From Nymphaea colorata (lineage: Eukaryota; Streptophyta; Magnoliopsida; Nymphaeales; Nymphaeaceae), in contig NC_045141.1 of NCBI RefSeq assembly GCF_008831285.2, positions 11,148,106-11,212,105 on the forward strand: a DNA stretch of 64,000 bases, given 5' to 3'. A program made the translations under genes and the position numbers. The notes below the pieces were generated by a model. It saw only the letters and a program-made list of their open reading frames with translations. It ran no database searches and was not told where the DNA came from. Shown one piece after another: positions 23,021 through 32,455 of this stretch (position 1 is the stretch's first letter; the number at the start of each line of letters is the position of its first letter).

Positions 23021-23680
23021 TGTTGGGTCGGGTCCAGCCTCAAGACCCGACCCGGCCCGTCACTTAAGTGACGGGCGGGAGAAAGGAAGGGCACCCGATG
23101 GTGCCCCTTCCTGACGACGCCTCACACATCTCTCTCTCTCGTTAATTCATTTGGGGAAAAAGAAGAGGGTTTCTTCTTGTGGCTGCTCACATCAAGAGGA
23201 GAGGAAGAAGAGGAAGGCAAGGAAGAGAAGAGGAAAAGCAAGGCGCGTGGGTCGATTGGCATGCCAAGAAGAAAGATGAAAGATAAAGAAGAAAGAGAAA
23301 ATGAAGGGAGTCTTCATTGGGTGATTTCTTTCTTGAATCTTTGAGGCTCTTTCTTTCATTCGCATAAAAGATTGTTATTGCTCTCTTGAGTTCACTGTTT
23401 TTCTTAAAACAGTAGGGATATTGTTGCTCGTGTATTTGGCTCCCTTTCTTGATATATAGAAAGTCTTTCTTGCCCGTGGTTTTTTACTCCATTATTGGGG
23501 GTTTTTCCACGTAAATTGGTCTCCTATTTTTCTGCATTATTTAGCATATATTTTGACGTATATTGTTGCAATAGTGGTGTTAGAAACTCGTTTTTTTGCT
23601 CGTTGTCCTGTGATTCCGTTTTTAACAGTTTTGTGGTGGATTGCCCTTTGAGCATTTTTTTGGGGGACACTACTATAACA
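23021..23680 (+). repeat. 3' LTR of Copia-1
   Basis: It starts TGTTGGGTCGGG immediately after the polypurine tract and ends TACTATAACA at the ATGAA target duplication. It differs from the 5' copy mainly by transitions plus a 14-bp deletion near 23650. Confidence 0.93.
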
Positions 23681-25740
23681 ATGAACAACAAAAAAAATAA
23701 AATTAAACAGAGTTAAGAGAGAGTTGGAAATGCATTGGTCAGCGTTCAAATGCATTACTGTGTATCCCTCAAGCTCGTCTTCCCTGATTCCTCAAAGTGG
23801 AAGAATGCTTCTCTTCTTCCCGAAATTTTCAACTCATCTTTAAGCTCCAACCTGAAGCCCCAAAATCGATCAACCGATTGACATGAACAGCCTGTCATCA
23901 AGCGGCAGATTGATTAGCCGAGCAAAAATTGGAGACTATGTATCAGGGAGGGAATGAAAGTGGAGGGGCAAGCAAATGACCTTGGAGAGAGGGCGAGAGT
24001 ATTTCACGGCAGAGAAAATATTGTCGAAGGCACCTCCTGTGTTTACGCTCTCTCTGAACTCGCCCAATCTTTTGCACTAAAGAAGAATGGTTACGCTCTG
24101 TGGTAACCCTCCTTCTCCTCCAATTTCACAGGAGGAAAGCTTCAGCGCGTGGCAGAGGAAGCCGACAATGAAATGGAACGCATACATGTTCTGAATAGTT
24201 TCGACGTTTGGCCTTTACGACGCGGGAAAGAAAAACCCGCAAAAGCTTGTCTTTGGTCCGCCGGGTCCGTCCCGGCACAATGTCTTCAAAACGCCGGGAA
24301 CCATGTGTCAATACATAGCATACTTCCATACGCCTCAGCCTCTTTTGGTATGAAACTTGGGTGGGGTTAGATTTGAATAGTAGGAAGTTTCCAACTAGCC
24401 AGTTGCTAACTTATTGTCTCATCCAATCATTGCCTTCATGCCAATCATTCTTTCCCTTAACCCCGCGAAACCATGCATGAACCAGACCATTCAAATATTT
24501 GAAATCCAGTTTCACCAAAGTGGATGAAAAAAATGCCCGTTCACTGGATCCGAAAATTTTGCTTCCGGATCGAACGAGAATCCAGGAAACAAAAATGGAC
24601 CGTTGGCACCCGCTCGATTCTGAGCTGCGACGCTATGCAACCTGCTACTCCTCGTTCTGGGCTCACTGCTAAGTACTTCCCGTTCTGTGACGAAAACCAG
24701 GCGTGCAGACGCAAGATACCCTGTCCTCAACATCGCTCCGAAGCTGTCTTGCTCATGCGAATGTAGTCGAGACCACAGATGCCGAGAACGTGCCAAAAGT
24801 TGGGAATCCACCGCAAGACAACCAACCAGCCCCGGTATCTGGATTCATACTATTGACCCTCAGATCACCGTCTGTGTCAAGAGTTAGCCAACACAGCCTG
24901 TTCTTGTTCCCGACGTCGGCAACAAGAAAAAAAAAAAAACAATGGAAACCCTTTTCGGAAGAGGGTTACAGTCGGCTGAAACCCTCCTGCTTCGTGGTCT
25001 CAGAGAAACGACTAAAACCTCTTAGGTGGAGAGAGAGAGAGAGAGATTTTCGACCCACCAATGGCCGGTGATGCCAAATGCACCCTCAATCAATCACCTG
25101 GTTGCTCGCCGCCGGAGCAGGTTAGACACCGGTGGGAACAGTGGTTCTCTGGAATGATCGAGAGAAGGGAGAGAGAGAAAACACAGGGAAAAAGAGACGG
25201 CGGTGCTATGCGAATATTTATAGGTGTCTGTAGGAAATTTCTAGTTGGCGCTTTTCATGGAGTTTTAAAACGACCGGATACTGCTATTAAAATAATGTGC
25301 GTACCCAAAGCTTCACAGTTTTTTGGAAGCAAAAACGGGTCCATAGACTTTTAGAAATTTTAAATACCGGTTAACTTTATGATTGAGATTTTGTAAGCCC
25401 ATCAAACACAGCATTAGCATCCAGGGACTAAAATCGAACAAAATCAAACCTTATGTCTTTATTAGATGCTGTTTGGCAATGGAAGTAGTTTTGCTATTCA
25501 CTTTGTCTCAAAATTTACGAAGCACCACTATTGTAATATTTCGTGAATCTATCTCATCTCTACGACAGTTTTACAAAATAATAACTATTACTGTTGTCAA
25601 ATAACTATCTCATTTCATCAATTTATTTTCAAGATTAAAATAAATTCATAAAACATTTAAATTATTATTTAATGAATCTATTTCATAGCTCACGAAAATG
25701 TGTTTTCTTTTTCCATTTTCAGGTATCCCAAAAGATTCGG
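23681..25740. other. Interval without recognisable gene upstream of the COA6-like gene
   Basis: Mixed-composition sequence with several frames of 60-120 codons on both strands, none with a motif I know. Near 25214-25222 the minus strand has CTATAAATATTCG followed by CT-rich sequence. This could be a TATA box and 5' UTR of a leftward transcript, but no coding frame follows. A (GA)n tract lies at about 25028-25046. Confidence 0.4.
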
Positions 25741-25975
25741 TGTCAAACAGGTGGATGTTTATAAGGAGGCTCGCCGCCGGTGCGGGGCCATGCTTTCGGC
25801 GCACTGTAGCGATTCGATAAGATGAAATAGATGAAACAAGGGGCCCGCTGATCTCCGATCACCAGCAGGTGGTCAGGTCCGGAAAGGCGAACCAGGGCAA
25901 CCGCTGCCTTCGGTTTTCACCCTTCCGTTTTCCCCCACCCCGCTCACAGCGCGCGCGCGAGAGAGAGAGAGCAGA
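25741..25975 (+). promoter_or_regulatory. Putative promoter and 5' UTR of the COA6-like gene
   Basis: The segment between the AT-rich upstream DNA and the start codon is GC-rich and ends with C-rich sequence, a GCGCGCGC run and a (GA)n tract just before the ATG at 25976. CT/GA-rich leaders of this kind are common in plant housekeeping genes. A TTTATAAGG near 25758 might serve as a TATA box, but the transcription start cannot be located. Confidence 0.35.
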
Positions 25976-26699
25976 ATGGGCTGGTTGACGAAGGATGGCC
26001 AGGTTTCACGAGAAGACGATAAGATCCACACTGATGTCCTCGCGGAAGCTAGGAAAGCCTGCTACAAGGTAGCCATGGCGTCAACCTTCGTTCTCCCACA
26101 CATTTTTGCCGCCTTCCCATTCTCATGTTTCCGTTTGTAACTTTTAGATGGATGGAGGTGGCAATTTTGATTGTTCTTCTCTGTGTTCTCTGTTTATCTT
26201 TATCATTTTCCTGTTTGTATTTGGAGTCAGGCCCGTGATGCATTCTATGCTTGTATGGAGAAGGAAGTGGACAAGAAACCCACAGAAATTGCTTCCGTCG
26301 GCCTTCTCTATCCCTCCGATTGCAAAGCTGCCCGTGCTGAGTTCGTCAGTCAGTGCCGGCCGACGTGGGTATGGAACCCTTTTCTCCTGCTTCTGCCACT
26401 TGTTTGTTTCATGGTCGTCATCGTCGTCGTTGTCATAGGGTTTGGCTTTGTTTGAGTTGAGTTAATAGATATCTTTCTTTCTTATTTGAATTCGATCCGT
26501 TTTCTTTTGGTAATTCTGCCTTCGTCCTTTGTGTTTCTCCTCCTTTTTACTGCTTATTGAATGACTTTCTTCCGGAAACCAGGTGAAGCACTTTGATCGT
26601 CAGTACTGTGCAAAGAAGAGAGTGCAGAGGCTTCTCGATTCTGATGATCCGAGGAGGGGCCCTATCACGCTTCCACAACCTTACACCTTTAAACCTTGA
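25976..26699 (+). CDS. COA6-like cytochrome c oxidase assembly factor (twin CX9C/CX10C), three exons
   Basis: Exons at 25976-26068, 26231-26368 and 26583-26699 (stop TGA included) join in phase 0 to give a 115-residue protein. Both introns (162 and 214 bp) are GT-AG. Residues 29-39 form CYKARDAFYAC (CX9C) and residues 58-69 form CKAARAEFVSQC (CX10C), the cysteine pattern of the COA6/COX6B-like coiled-coil-helix family. These are small intermembrane-space proteins; COA6 helps deliver copper to the CuA site of cytochrome c oxidase subunit 2. The tail WVKHFDRQYCAKK, then LLDSDDPRRGP and PQPYTFKP, resembles plant homologues, as far as I recall them. No classical presequence is seen, as expected for proteins imported by the MIA40 pathway. 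The ATG is chosen because it follows the 5' leader and gives the expected short N-terminus. No stop or frameshift was found: this is the one gene here that looks functional. Confidence 0.9.
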
Positions 26700-27959
26700 T
26701 TTTGGTAAGCACTCTCCGATGCTCTCGACCGTGGTAGGTTATCTGTTCTTTGAGCTATCGTTGCTTTTGGTATCCTCTACGTCTTCTTGTCTTTTCTATT
26801 CTGTCCTGAAAATCTTCCTCATTTTTCCATTATTGCTCTTCAGTTCATCAAATTAGTATGCAAACCAGTGCTGCTTTTGTTAAATGTTCATCTTATGTTT
26901 CAAGCGGTAATATGTAAAACAGCTCGGATCTTCATAGTAAATAAACGCGTCGTTCATTTTTTGTGAAGGAGGAGGCAATGGTGCTTTTTCTAAGTTGAAT
27001 ATACTAATTGCATGTTTATCAAATGAAAAGTGTGACTTGCTGTTTTGCCATTGTCACACTGGTGTGCATGACAATCCAATGAGAACTTCATTACTTGCCC
27101 AGACTGGCTTTATTAAATTTGATTTGCTGAGGTTAATGTATCGTTGTTTCCAAAGGACGGTCTACCAGTTCAAGAAAAGCTTCAGGTTTGAGCAATGATC
27201 TTTATGTAGATCTTATGTAAAGGAAAACAAAACCAGTTATATACATCCGTAGGCCATCTCGGCTACAAATACATGGAAATTCGGTTTGGCAGAGGCTTAG
27301 TAGTAAAAAAGAGCAGACCTGGTACCTGCCTAGGCCCTAGGAGGGCACCTTCTCAACAAGGCTGTAGCACCTATGCAGGCACCTAAGCTGGTCCGTGGAG
27401 GAGCTAAATAAAAAAGGAAGTTTCAAAAAAAGTTTTTTTTTTTTTTTTGTTTCTCTTCTTCCTTCTCTTCTTTCCTTCTTGTACTGCTTATATACTGTTA
27501 TGCTGTTTATATTCTGTTGTCGGTACTAGCCCTTTTTGAGGGTCCATTTCCTAAGCCTGCCTAGCGATTTTGACTACCAAGCGTTAGGGCTTAGGACATG
27601 TCATATTTACATATTTTGCTATTTCGTTGTTGCTATTGGATATATTATGCGTGTTTCAATATTTGTTATTGTGCTTCACACTTGTTTTTGACAATTTGAC
27701 TTTAACTCAATATTGTCTGTCCCTTTTTTTTCCCTACCAGTTATTCTTTTGGCCTGCCTAGGCTGCACTAGATCCCGGTATAGTCCTTTTTGAAGGTCCA
27801 CTGCTTAGGTTCTGGCTATCACATTTGACTACATATGTCAGAGGAGCAGGATGAAGAAGAAATTCTTTTTAGAACTGTAATTTTTTTCCTGATGTGGGAA
27901 AGCCTGACTTTTTTTTTTCTTTTTATAATGCCAAACAGTTACGAAGAGTGAATAGGACA
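26700..27959. other. 3' flank of the COA6-like gene, no further gene seen
   Basis: The beginning should contain the 3' UTR and poly(A) site, although no single signal stands out. The rest is T-rich intergenic sequence up to the target site of Copia-2. No coding motif or RNA gene was recognised. Confidence 0.45.
27523..27833 (+). repeat. Diverged direct repeat, about 57 bp, copies 252 bp apart
   Basis: CGGTACTAGCCCTTTTTGAG...TTTTGACTAC at 27523-27579 is repeated as CGGTATAGTCCTTTTTGAAG...ATTTGACTAC at 27777-27833. Substitutions are frequent. CCTAGG-type words nearby suggest an old local duplication or element remnant. Confidence 0.45.
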
Positions 27960-28215
27960 TGTAGAAACACGAACAAGAAGAAGAAGAGAAACAACGATCA
28001 CGATGTAACGTGGAAAAATCCTCAACAAGAGGAAAAAAACCATGAATGAGAAGGAGCCGGTGCCCACTAGCCGCCAGACTCTCTCTCTCCTTTGTCTTTC
28101 ATTCACACCTTAAGGATTAGGGTTACACAACTTAAATAATGCCCAACAAGGGCTACAAGTTGGATCAGATACAGATCCAGACCCGGTCCCGAGACCCATC
28201 TAACATACTTCAACA
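27960..28215 (-). repeat. 3' LTR of Copia-2
   Basis: It is bounded by TG and CA with GGACA on its outer side. It differs from the other copy at three sites (near 28043, 28052 and 28168), all transitions. The pol stop codon overlaps its inner edge. Confidence 0.95.
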
Positions 28216-31200
28216 CTCCCCCTCAAGTTGGGCATACATATCAAACATGCCCAACTTGGATACATTTCTCTCAAATGAGGTCGAAGATAAAGCCTTCGTC
28301 AGAACATCAGCCGTTTGGTCTTCAGATCTCATGTAAGGAAGTACAAGTTCTTTAGCATCAATTCTCTCTCGAATGAAATGCCGGTCAATCTCAACATGCT
28401 TTGTTCTGTCATGAAGCACAGGGTTGTTGGCCAAGTTAATTGCAGACTTGTTATCGCAATACATCTTCATTGGTTCTTCAACCTTTATACCAATATCAGT
28501 CAACAATACTTTCAACCACAAAAACTCGGAAACTCCCATAGCAACAGCTCTGTATTCTGCTTCAGCACTGGAACGCGAACAAACATCTTGCCTTTTACTT
28601 CTCCACACTATGAGATTCCCTCCCAAATAAATACAATAGCCAGAGGTGGACCTCCTAGTGTCAATACAACCTGCCCAGTCTGCATCTGAATAACCTTCAA
28701 TCCCAAGAGTGTCTTGCTTGACATATAAGAGACCTTTGCCAGGATTCCTCTTCAAGTAGCACAAGATCCTGTCAACAGCCTTCAAGTGGGCATCCGTAGG
28801 AGCATGCATGAACTGGCTCATCACATTCACAGCAAAGGTAATATCAGGTCTAGTGAGAGTAAGATAAATTAACTTCCCTACAAGACATTGATATCTTCTT
28901 TTTGCCTCTTCACAGAGTGGCTTCCCGTCTCTAAGACTTAGCTTATGGCCAGCATCTAGAGGAGTAGAAGCTGGTCTACACCCTAGTTTCCCAGTCTCCT
29001 TTAACAAATCTAGAGTGTACTTCCGTTGATTTAGCACAAGGCTAGTCCCAGACCTAGCAATTTCTATGCCAAGGAAGTATTTCAACTTACCAAGGTCCTT
29101 AAGATCAAACTCGATCGCCAACAGTTTCTTTAACTTCATTATTTCATCTTCATCATCACCTGTGACAATCATATCATCAACATATACCAACAGAATAGTA
29201 ACCTTTTGCTTATTTCTCTTCACAAAAAGTGTATGATCTCCATTCCCTTGATGGTATCCACATTGTCTCATGACAAGTCTGAGTCGTTCAAACCACGCTC
29301 GAGGAGATTGCTTGAGCCCATATAAAGCTTTCCTTAGCTTGCAACATTTTTCAGGTTCCTCATATCCTGGAGGCATACACATATATACTTCCTCTTCAAG
29401 GTCTCCATTGAGAAATGCGTTCTTGACATCAAGTTGGTACATCTTCCACTCCTTCATCACAGCTAAAGCGATAATGACTCTGACAGTCTTCATCTTCGCA
29501 ACAGGAGCAAAGGTCTCCAAATAATCAATCCCATATTTCTGACTAAACCCTTTGGCCACAAGACGAGCTTTGTATCTTTCAACACTCCCATCTGGTTTGT
29601 ACTTGATGGTGTAGACCCACTTAGATCCAACCAAGTGAGCCGCCTCAGGAATCTTTACAACTTCCCATGTCATGTTTCTTCGCAAGGCTTCCATCTCTTC
29701 TTGCATTGCGTAAGTCCACTTAGGATCACTCTGAGCCTCAGCAACATTCCTGAGAATCATAGTCAAAGAAAGAGAAGATACAAAGCATTTGTAGTCCTTG
29801 CTCAGTCTAGAATATGAAACAAAGTTACCAATAGGATGTTGAGTACATGACCTGACACCCTTTCGCAGGGCGATGGGAAGCTCTTCACTAGCAGCAACAG
29901 TCTGAATCTCTTCTTCAACAGGTTGCTTCTGCGCACGACTTGGGTCATCCAGGGAAGGACTAATTGGATTGGGAGTAGAATTCTCACCACCTGTCATCTC
30001 ATCTGTACAAACTCTTCGCCTAGAGTAAACTTGCCCAAATAAACGATTGCACTTCTCTTCTGCCTCAGTGGAACACTCTCCATTTTTCTCCTGTTCATGC
30101 ACCTCACTAGATGGACCATTTTTCTCCTGTTCATGCACCTCACTAGATGGACCAACGGAGTCACGCCTGTAGTCCAAAAAATCTGTAAACTGAATTTCCT
30201 GACTCGGAGAATACTCTTCCCGTGACATAGAGTACTCCCCCTGAAGAGGATTCTCACCAAAATAGGAAACATGTTCAAGGAAAGTGACATCTTTGGTAAC
30301 ATAGGCCCGACCAGTGGAAGGGTCTCGACACTTGTACCCTTTTTGAGTGGGAGAATACCCTAAAAAAATGCCCTTAATAGATCTTGGATCAAGCTTTTTA
30401 ATGTGAGGACTATGATTGTGAATAAAGCAAACACAACCAAAAACTCTGAGTGGAAGAGAGAAAGGTTCACGAGTCCCCGGTAACAGAGAGTGAGGCGTCT
30501 TCCCATTCAACACACGACTAGGCAACCGGTTTATAAGATACGCACTGGTCAGCACAGCATCCCCCCAATACTTTTTTGGAACATGACGTTGAAAAAGAAG
30601 AGCCCGAGTCATATTCAATAACTGACGATTTTTTCGTTCAGCAACTCCATTTTGAGGAGGGGTATAACTACAGGAAGTCTCATGAACAATTCCCTTTTTT
30701 CGAAAGAAGCTATCAACAGACTGGCACATATACTCTCGAGCATTGTCAGATCGAAATGTCTTAACAGATGCTCCATATTGAGTTTCCACATAAGCAATGA
30801 AAGTCTCTATGACAGTAGGAACTTCACTACGGTCTTTCAGCAAGTAGACAATAGTGTTACGAGAATAATCATCTATAAAGGTGATAAAATATTGAAAACC
30901 ATGACAAGAAGGAATCCCTGCAGGCCCCCACACATCAGAATGAATCATGGCAAATACCTCATTAGACCGATGGCTAGACAAAGGGTATGAAGCCCTAACA
31001 TGTTTGGCCAGGTGACAGACATCACAAGACACCATAGTCATATCTAACCTGGAACATATATCAGGAAACAACTGTCTTAGAAGGCCAAAAGGCAAGTGTC
31101 CAAGGCGCTCATGCCACCGTAGAAGCAACTGAAGGGAGTCCTCTCTATTCTTCGTGGCTTGGCTGACTGCCGTCATGAGAGCCTGAGCAGCACGCATAGG

Positions 31201-31587
31201 TAAACGATAGAGCCCGTCAGAAGCTAGACCAATCCCAATCCTCTTCCCTGTCACCAAGTCCTGCATAACACAGCGATCAGCGGAAAATATAAGTTCGCAA
31301 TTTAACTCCTTCGTGATCTTGCTAACCGACAAGAGATTCAAGGGAATATGAGGAACATGTAGAGCATTGTGGACTAAGAACTTGTTCAAAAGTGAGAGAC
31401 TCTCTTTTCCAGCCACAGAGATAGATGAACCATCGGCAAGGGAAACACGATCCTTTCCTGATGAAAGCTTATACCCATGAAAGACCTTAGGATCGCCGGT
31501 CATGTGGTGAGTAGCGCCACTGTCAATGATCCACTCTCCCATACGACAATCCGTCATAATAACGTCTATAGATGAAGAAGCTGCCAT
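28210..31587 (-). CDS. Copia-2 polyprotein (protease, integrase, RT, RNase H) without gag
   Basis: From the first in-frame ATG (31587) the frame codes for 1125 residues without a stop. Protease: DSGATHHMT at 22-30. Integrase: H159 and H164 with C188 and C191 form the zinc site; the DDE triad is D218, D281 and E317 with 35 residues between the last two. The second acidic site reads SDNAREY instead of the usual DNGGEY. RT: from about residue 630, catalytic YVDD at 802-805. RNase H follows, with DADWAGC and KHVEIDRHFIRE, and the end ADVLTKAL. The open frame runs on upstream of the ATG through a hydrophobic stretch, but only from a GTG. There is no capsid domain or CCHC knuckle, so particles would need Gag supplied in trans. 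A 13-residue unit containing SSEVHEQEKNG is tandemly duplicated near 479-503, in the integrase-RT linker. The TGA stop overlaps the LTR edge. Confidence 0.92.
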   Translation of the reverse strand: MAASSSIDVIMTDCRMGEWIIDSGATHHMTGDPKVFHGYKLSSGKDRVSLADGSSISVAGKESLSLLNKFLVHNALHVPHIPLNLLSVSKITKELNCELIFSADRCVMQDLVTGKRIGIGLASDGLYRLPMRAAQALMTAVSQATKNREDSLQLLLRWHERLGHLPFGLLRQLFPDICSRLDMTMVSCDVCHLAKHVRASYPLSSHRSNEVFAMIHSDVWGPAGIPSCHGFQYFITFIDDYSRNTIVYLLKDRSEVPTVIETFIAYVETQYGASVKTFRSDNAREYMCQSVDSFFRKKGIVHETSCSYTPPQNGVAERKNRQLLNMTRALLFQRHVPKKYWGDAVLTSAYLINRLPSRVLNGKTPHSLLPGTREPFSLPLRVFGCVCFIHNHSPHIKKLDPRSIKGIFLGYSPTQKGYKCRDPSTGRAYVTKDVTFLEHVSYFGENPLQGEYSMSREEYSPSQEIQFTDFLDYRRDSVGPSSEVHEQEKNGPSSEVHEQEKNGECSTEAEEKCNRLFGQVYSRRRVCTDEMTGGENSTPNPISPSLDDPSRAQKQPVEEEIQTVAASEELPIALRKGVRSCTQHPIGNFVSYSRLSKDYKCFVSSLSLTMILRNVAEAQSDPKWTYAMQEEMEALRRNMTWEVVKIPEAAHLVGSKWVYTIKYKPDGSVERYKARLVAKGFSQKYGIDYLETFAPVAKMKTVRVIIALAVMKEWKMYQLDVKNAFLNGDLEEEVYMCMPPGYEEPEKCCKLRKALYGLKQSPRAWFERLRLVMRQCGYHQGNGDHTLFVKRNKQKVTILLVYVDDMIVTGDDEDEIMKLKKLLAIEFDLKDLGKLKYFLGIEIARSGTSLVLNQRKYTLDLLKETGKLGCRPASTPLDAGHKLSLRDGKPLCEEAKRRYQCLVGKLIYLTLTRPDITFAVNVMSQFMHAPTDAHLKAVDRILCYLKRNPGKGLLYVKQDTLGIEGYSDADWAGCIDTRRSTSGYCIYLGGNLIVWRSKRQDVCSRSSAEAEYRAVAMGVSEFLWLKVLLTDIGIKVEEPMKMYCDNKSAINLANNPVLHDRTKHVEIDRHFIRERIDAKELVLPYMRSEDQTADVLTKALSSTSFERNVSKLGMFDMYAQLEGEC

Positions 31588-32187
31588 AATCACAGATAGT
31601 CCAACAGGAGGCACGAGCAACGATACAACAAGAGAGGCACCGATGACAACAAAGAGCACCAACGGGTAGTAATATCCAGATTCCCAATCAGCCCCAAGAG
31701 TGAACGGAATGTCGATTGGGGGAAACGATCGTCGATGTCGCTCCACGGGTAGAGGTTGCGCCACACGTTCTCCTTGCTGGAATCAAGATCCAAGAGGCAA
31801 AACCCAACAAGTATCAAGGTATAGAAGTGAATAGGAAATCAACTTCGAGACGAGGAAAGCCTTCACCCGTAAGACCAATTTAACCCCGGTCTTTTGTAAG
31901 GAAAGGGGGATGCGATCGCCGGAGCGCTGGCGGACGTTGAGGCAATCCTCAAGGTACGCTCCTCTCCTCCTTTACGTCCTCTACCAAGTCACGGACCAGC
32001 CACCTCTTCTTGCACGGTGGGTGGTATTGGGTACAGCGGCGGCGGCGGCAGCAGCGGCGGTGGCGGCGGCGGCGGCGGCGGTGGTGGCTGCTGCAGCGGC
32101 GGCGGTGACTGCAGTGGTGGCGATGGTAGCGGTGAGAGATATTAGGGTTGGAACTTCACAAACCCTAAAAATTTTCCAAACTCGTCG
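31588..32187 (-). other. Leader of Copia-2, with no gag
   Basis: About 600 bp separate the primer-binding site from the first pol ATG. No ATG precedes that codon in this interval on minus. The leader holds a CT-rich segment and, at 32034-32135, a GCC/GGC-rich tract. It contains no gag motif. It looks like a rearranged leader in which gag was deleted or replaced. Confidence 0.7.
32034..32135. repeat. Imperfect (CGG/GCC)n trinucleotide tract
   Basis: About 100 bp made almost wholly of GGC, GGT, AGC and GCT triplets, in the leader of Copia-2. Read in frame it would give poly-Ala or poly-Gly, which explains the apparent open frames on both strands. Confidence 0.85.
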
Positions 32188-32199
32188 GCTCTGATACCA
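32188..32199 (-). other. Primer-binding site of Copia-2
   Basis: On minus TGGTATCAGAGC follows the 5' LTR with no spacer and matches the initiator tRNA-Met complement perfectly, so priming should be possible. Confidence 0.93.
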
Positions 32200-32455
32200 T
32201 GTAGAAACACGAACAAGAAGAAGAAGAGAAACAACGATCACGATGTAACGTGGAAAAATCCTCAACAAGAGGAAAAAAACCACGAATGAGGAGGAGCCGG
32301 TGCCCACTAGCCGCCAGACTCTCTCTCTCCTTTGTCTTTCATTCACACCTTAAGGATTAGGGTTACACAACTTAAATAATGCCCAACAAGGGCTACAAGT
32401 TGGATCGGATACAGATCCAGACCCGGTCCCGAGACCCATCTAACATACTTCAACA
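32200..32455 (-). repeat. 5' LTR of Copia-2
   Basis: Near-identical partner of 27960-28215, bounded by the primer-binding site on the inside and GGACA on the outside. As the upstream LTR it would drive transcription leftwards, towards the 3' end of the COA6-like gene. Confidence 0.95.

Larger units (their letters stand above)
13779..23680 (+). mobile_element. Ty1/copia LTR retrotransposon Copia-1, split by a hAT element
   Basis: LTRs of 672 and 660 bp (TGTTGGGTCGGG...ACTATAACA) bound the element, flanked by the perfect 5-bp target duplication ATGAA (13774-13778 and 23681-23685). A tRNA-Met primer-binding site follows the 5' LTR and a purine tract (GGAGGGGGAG) precedes the 3' LTR. The internal order is gag, zinc knuckle, protease, integrase, RT, RNase H, which is copia order. 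Without the 4451-bp hAT insertion the element would be about 5.45 kb. By eye the LTRs differ at about 20-25 positions plus one 14-bp indel, so it is not very recent. Several stop codons make it defective. Confidence 0.95.
27960..32455 (-). mobile_element. Young Ty1/copia element Copia-2, pol intact, gag absent
   Basis: Two 256-bp LTRs (TGTAGAAACACG...CTTCAACA on plus) flank a minus-strand internal region. The 5-bp target duplication GGACA is perfect (27955-27959 and 32456-32460). The polypurine tract (plus-strand CTCCCCCTCAAG) abuts the left LTR and the primer-binding site (GCTCTGATACCA on plus) abuts the right LTR. The LTRs differ at only three positions, all transitions, which implies a recent insertion. 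The single long frame starts at the protease; no gag domain or zinc knuckle exists. At 4496 bp it is a little shorter than small-LTR copia elements of the Hopscotch type, consistent with a gag deletion. Confidence 0.95.

Noticed and set aside
25185-25222. Minus-strand TATA-like box suggesting a divergent gene.
   Set aside because: No coding frame or exon follows within 1 kb, so it is mentioned only as a weak possibility.
24126-25360. Cluster of 65-120-codon frames upstream of the COA6-like gene.
   Set aside because: Frames overlap on both strands, lack conserved motifs and splice logic, and are expected by chance in this composition.
31588-31764. N-terminal hydrophobic extension of the Copia-2 pol frame (possible membrane segment).
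   Set aside because: The open frame there begins at a GTG; no ATG occurs before 31587 in the leader. I start the protein at the ATG and treat the stretch as untranslated unless non-AUG initiation is shown.
31981-32346. Poly-alanine open frames on both strands.
   Set aside because: They result from the GCC/GGC trinucleotide tract and overlap LTR and leader sequence.
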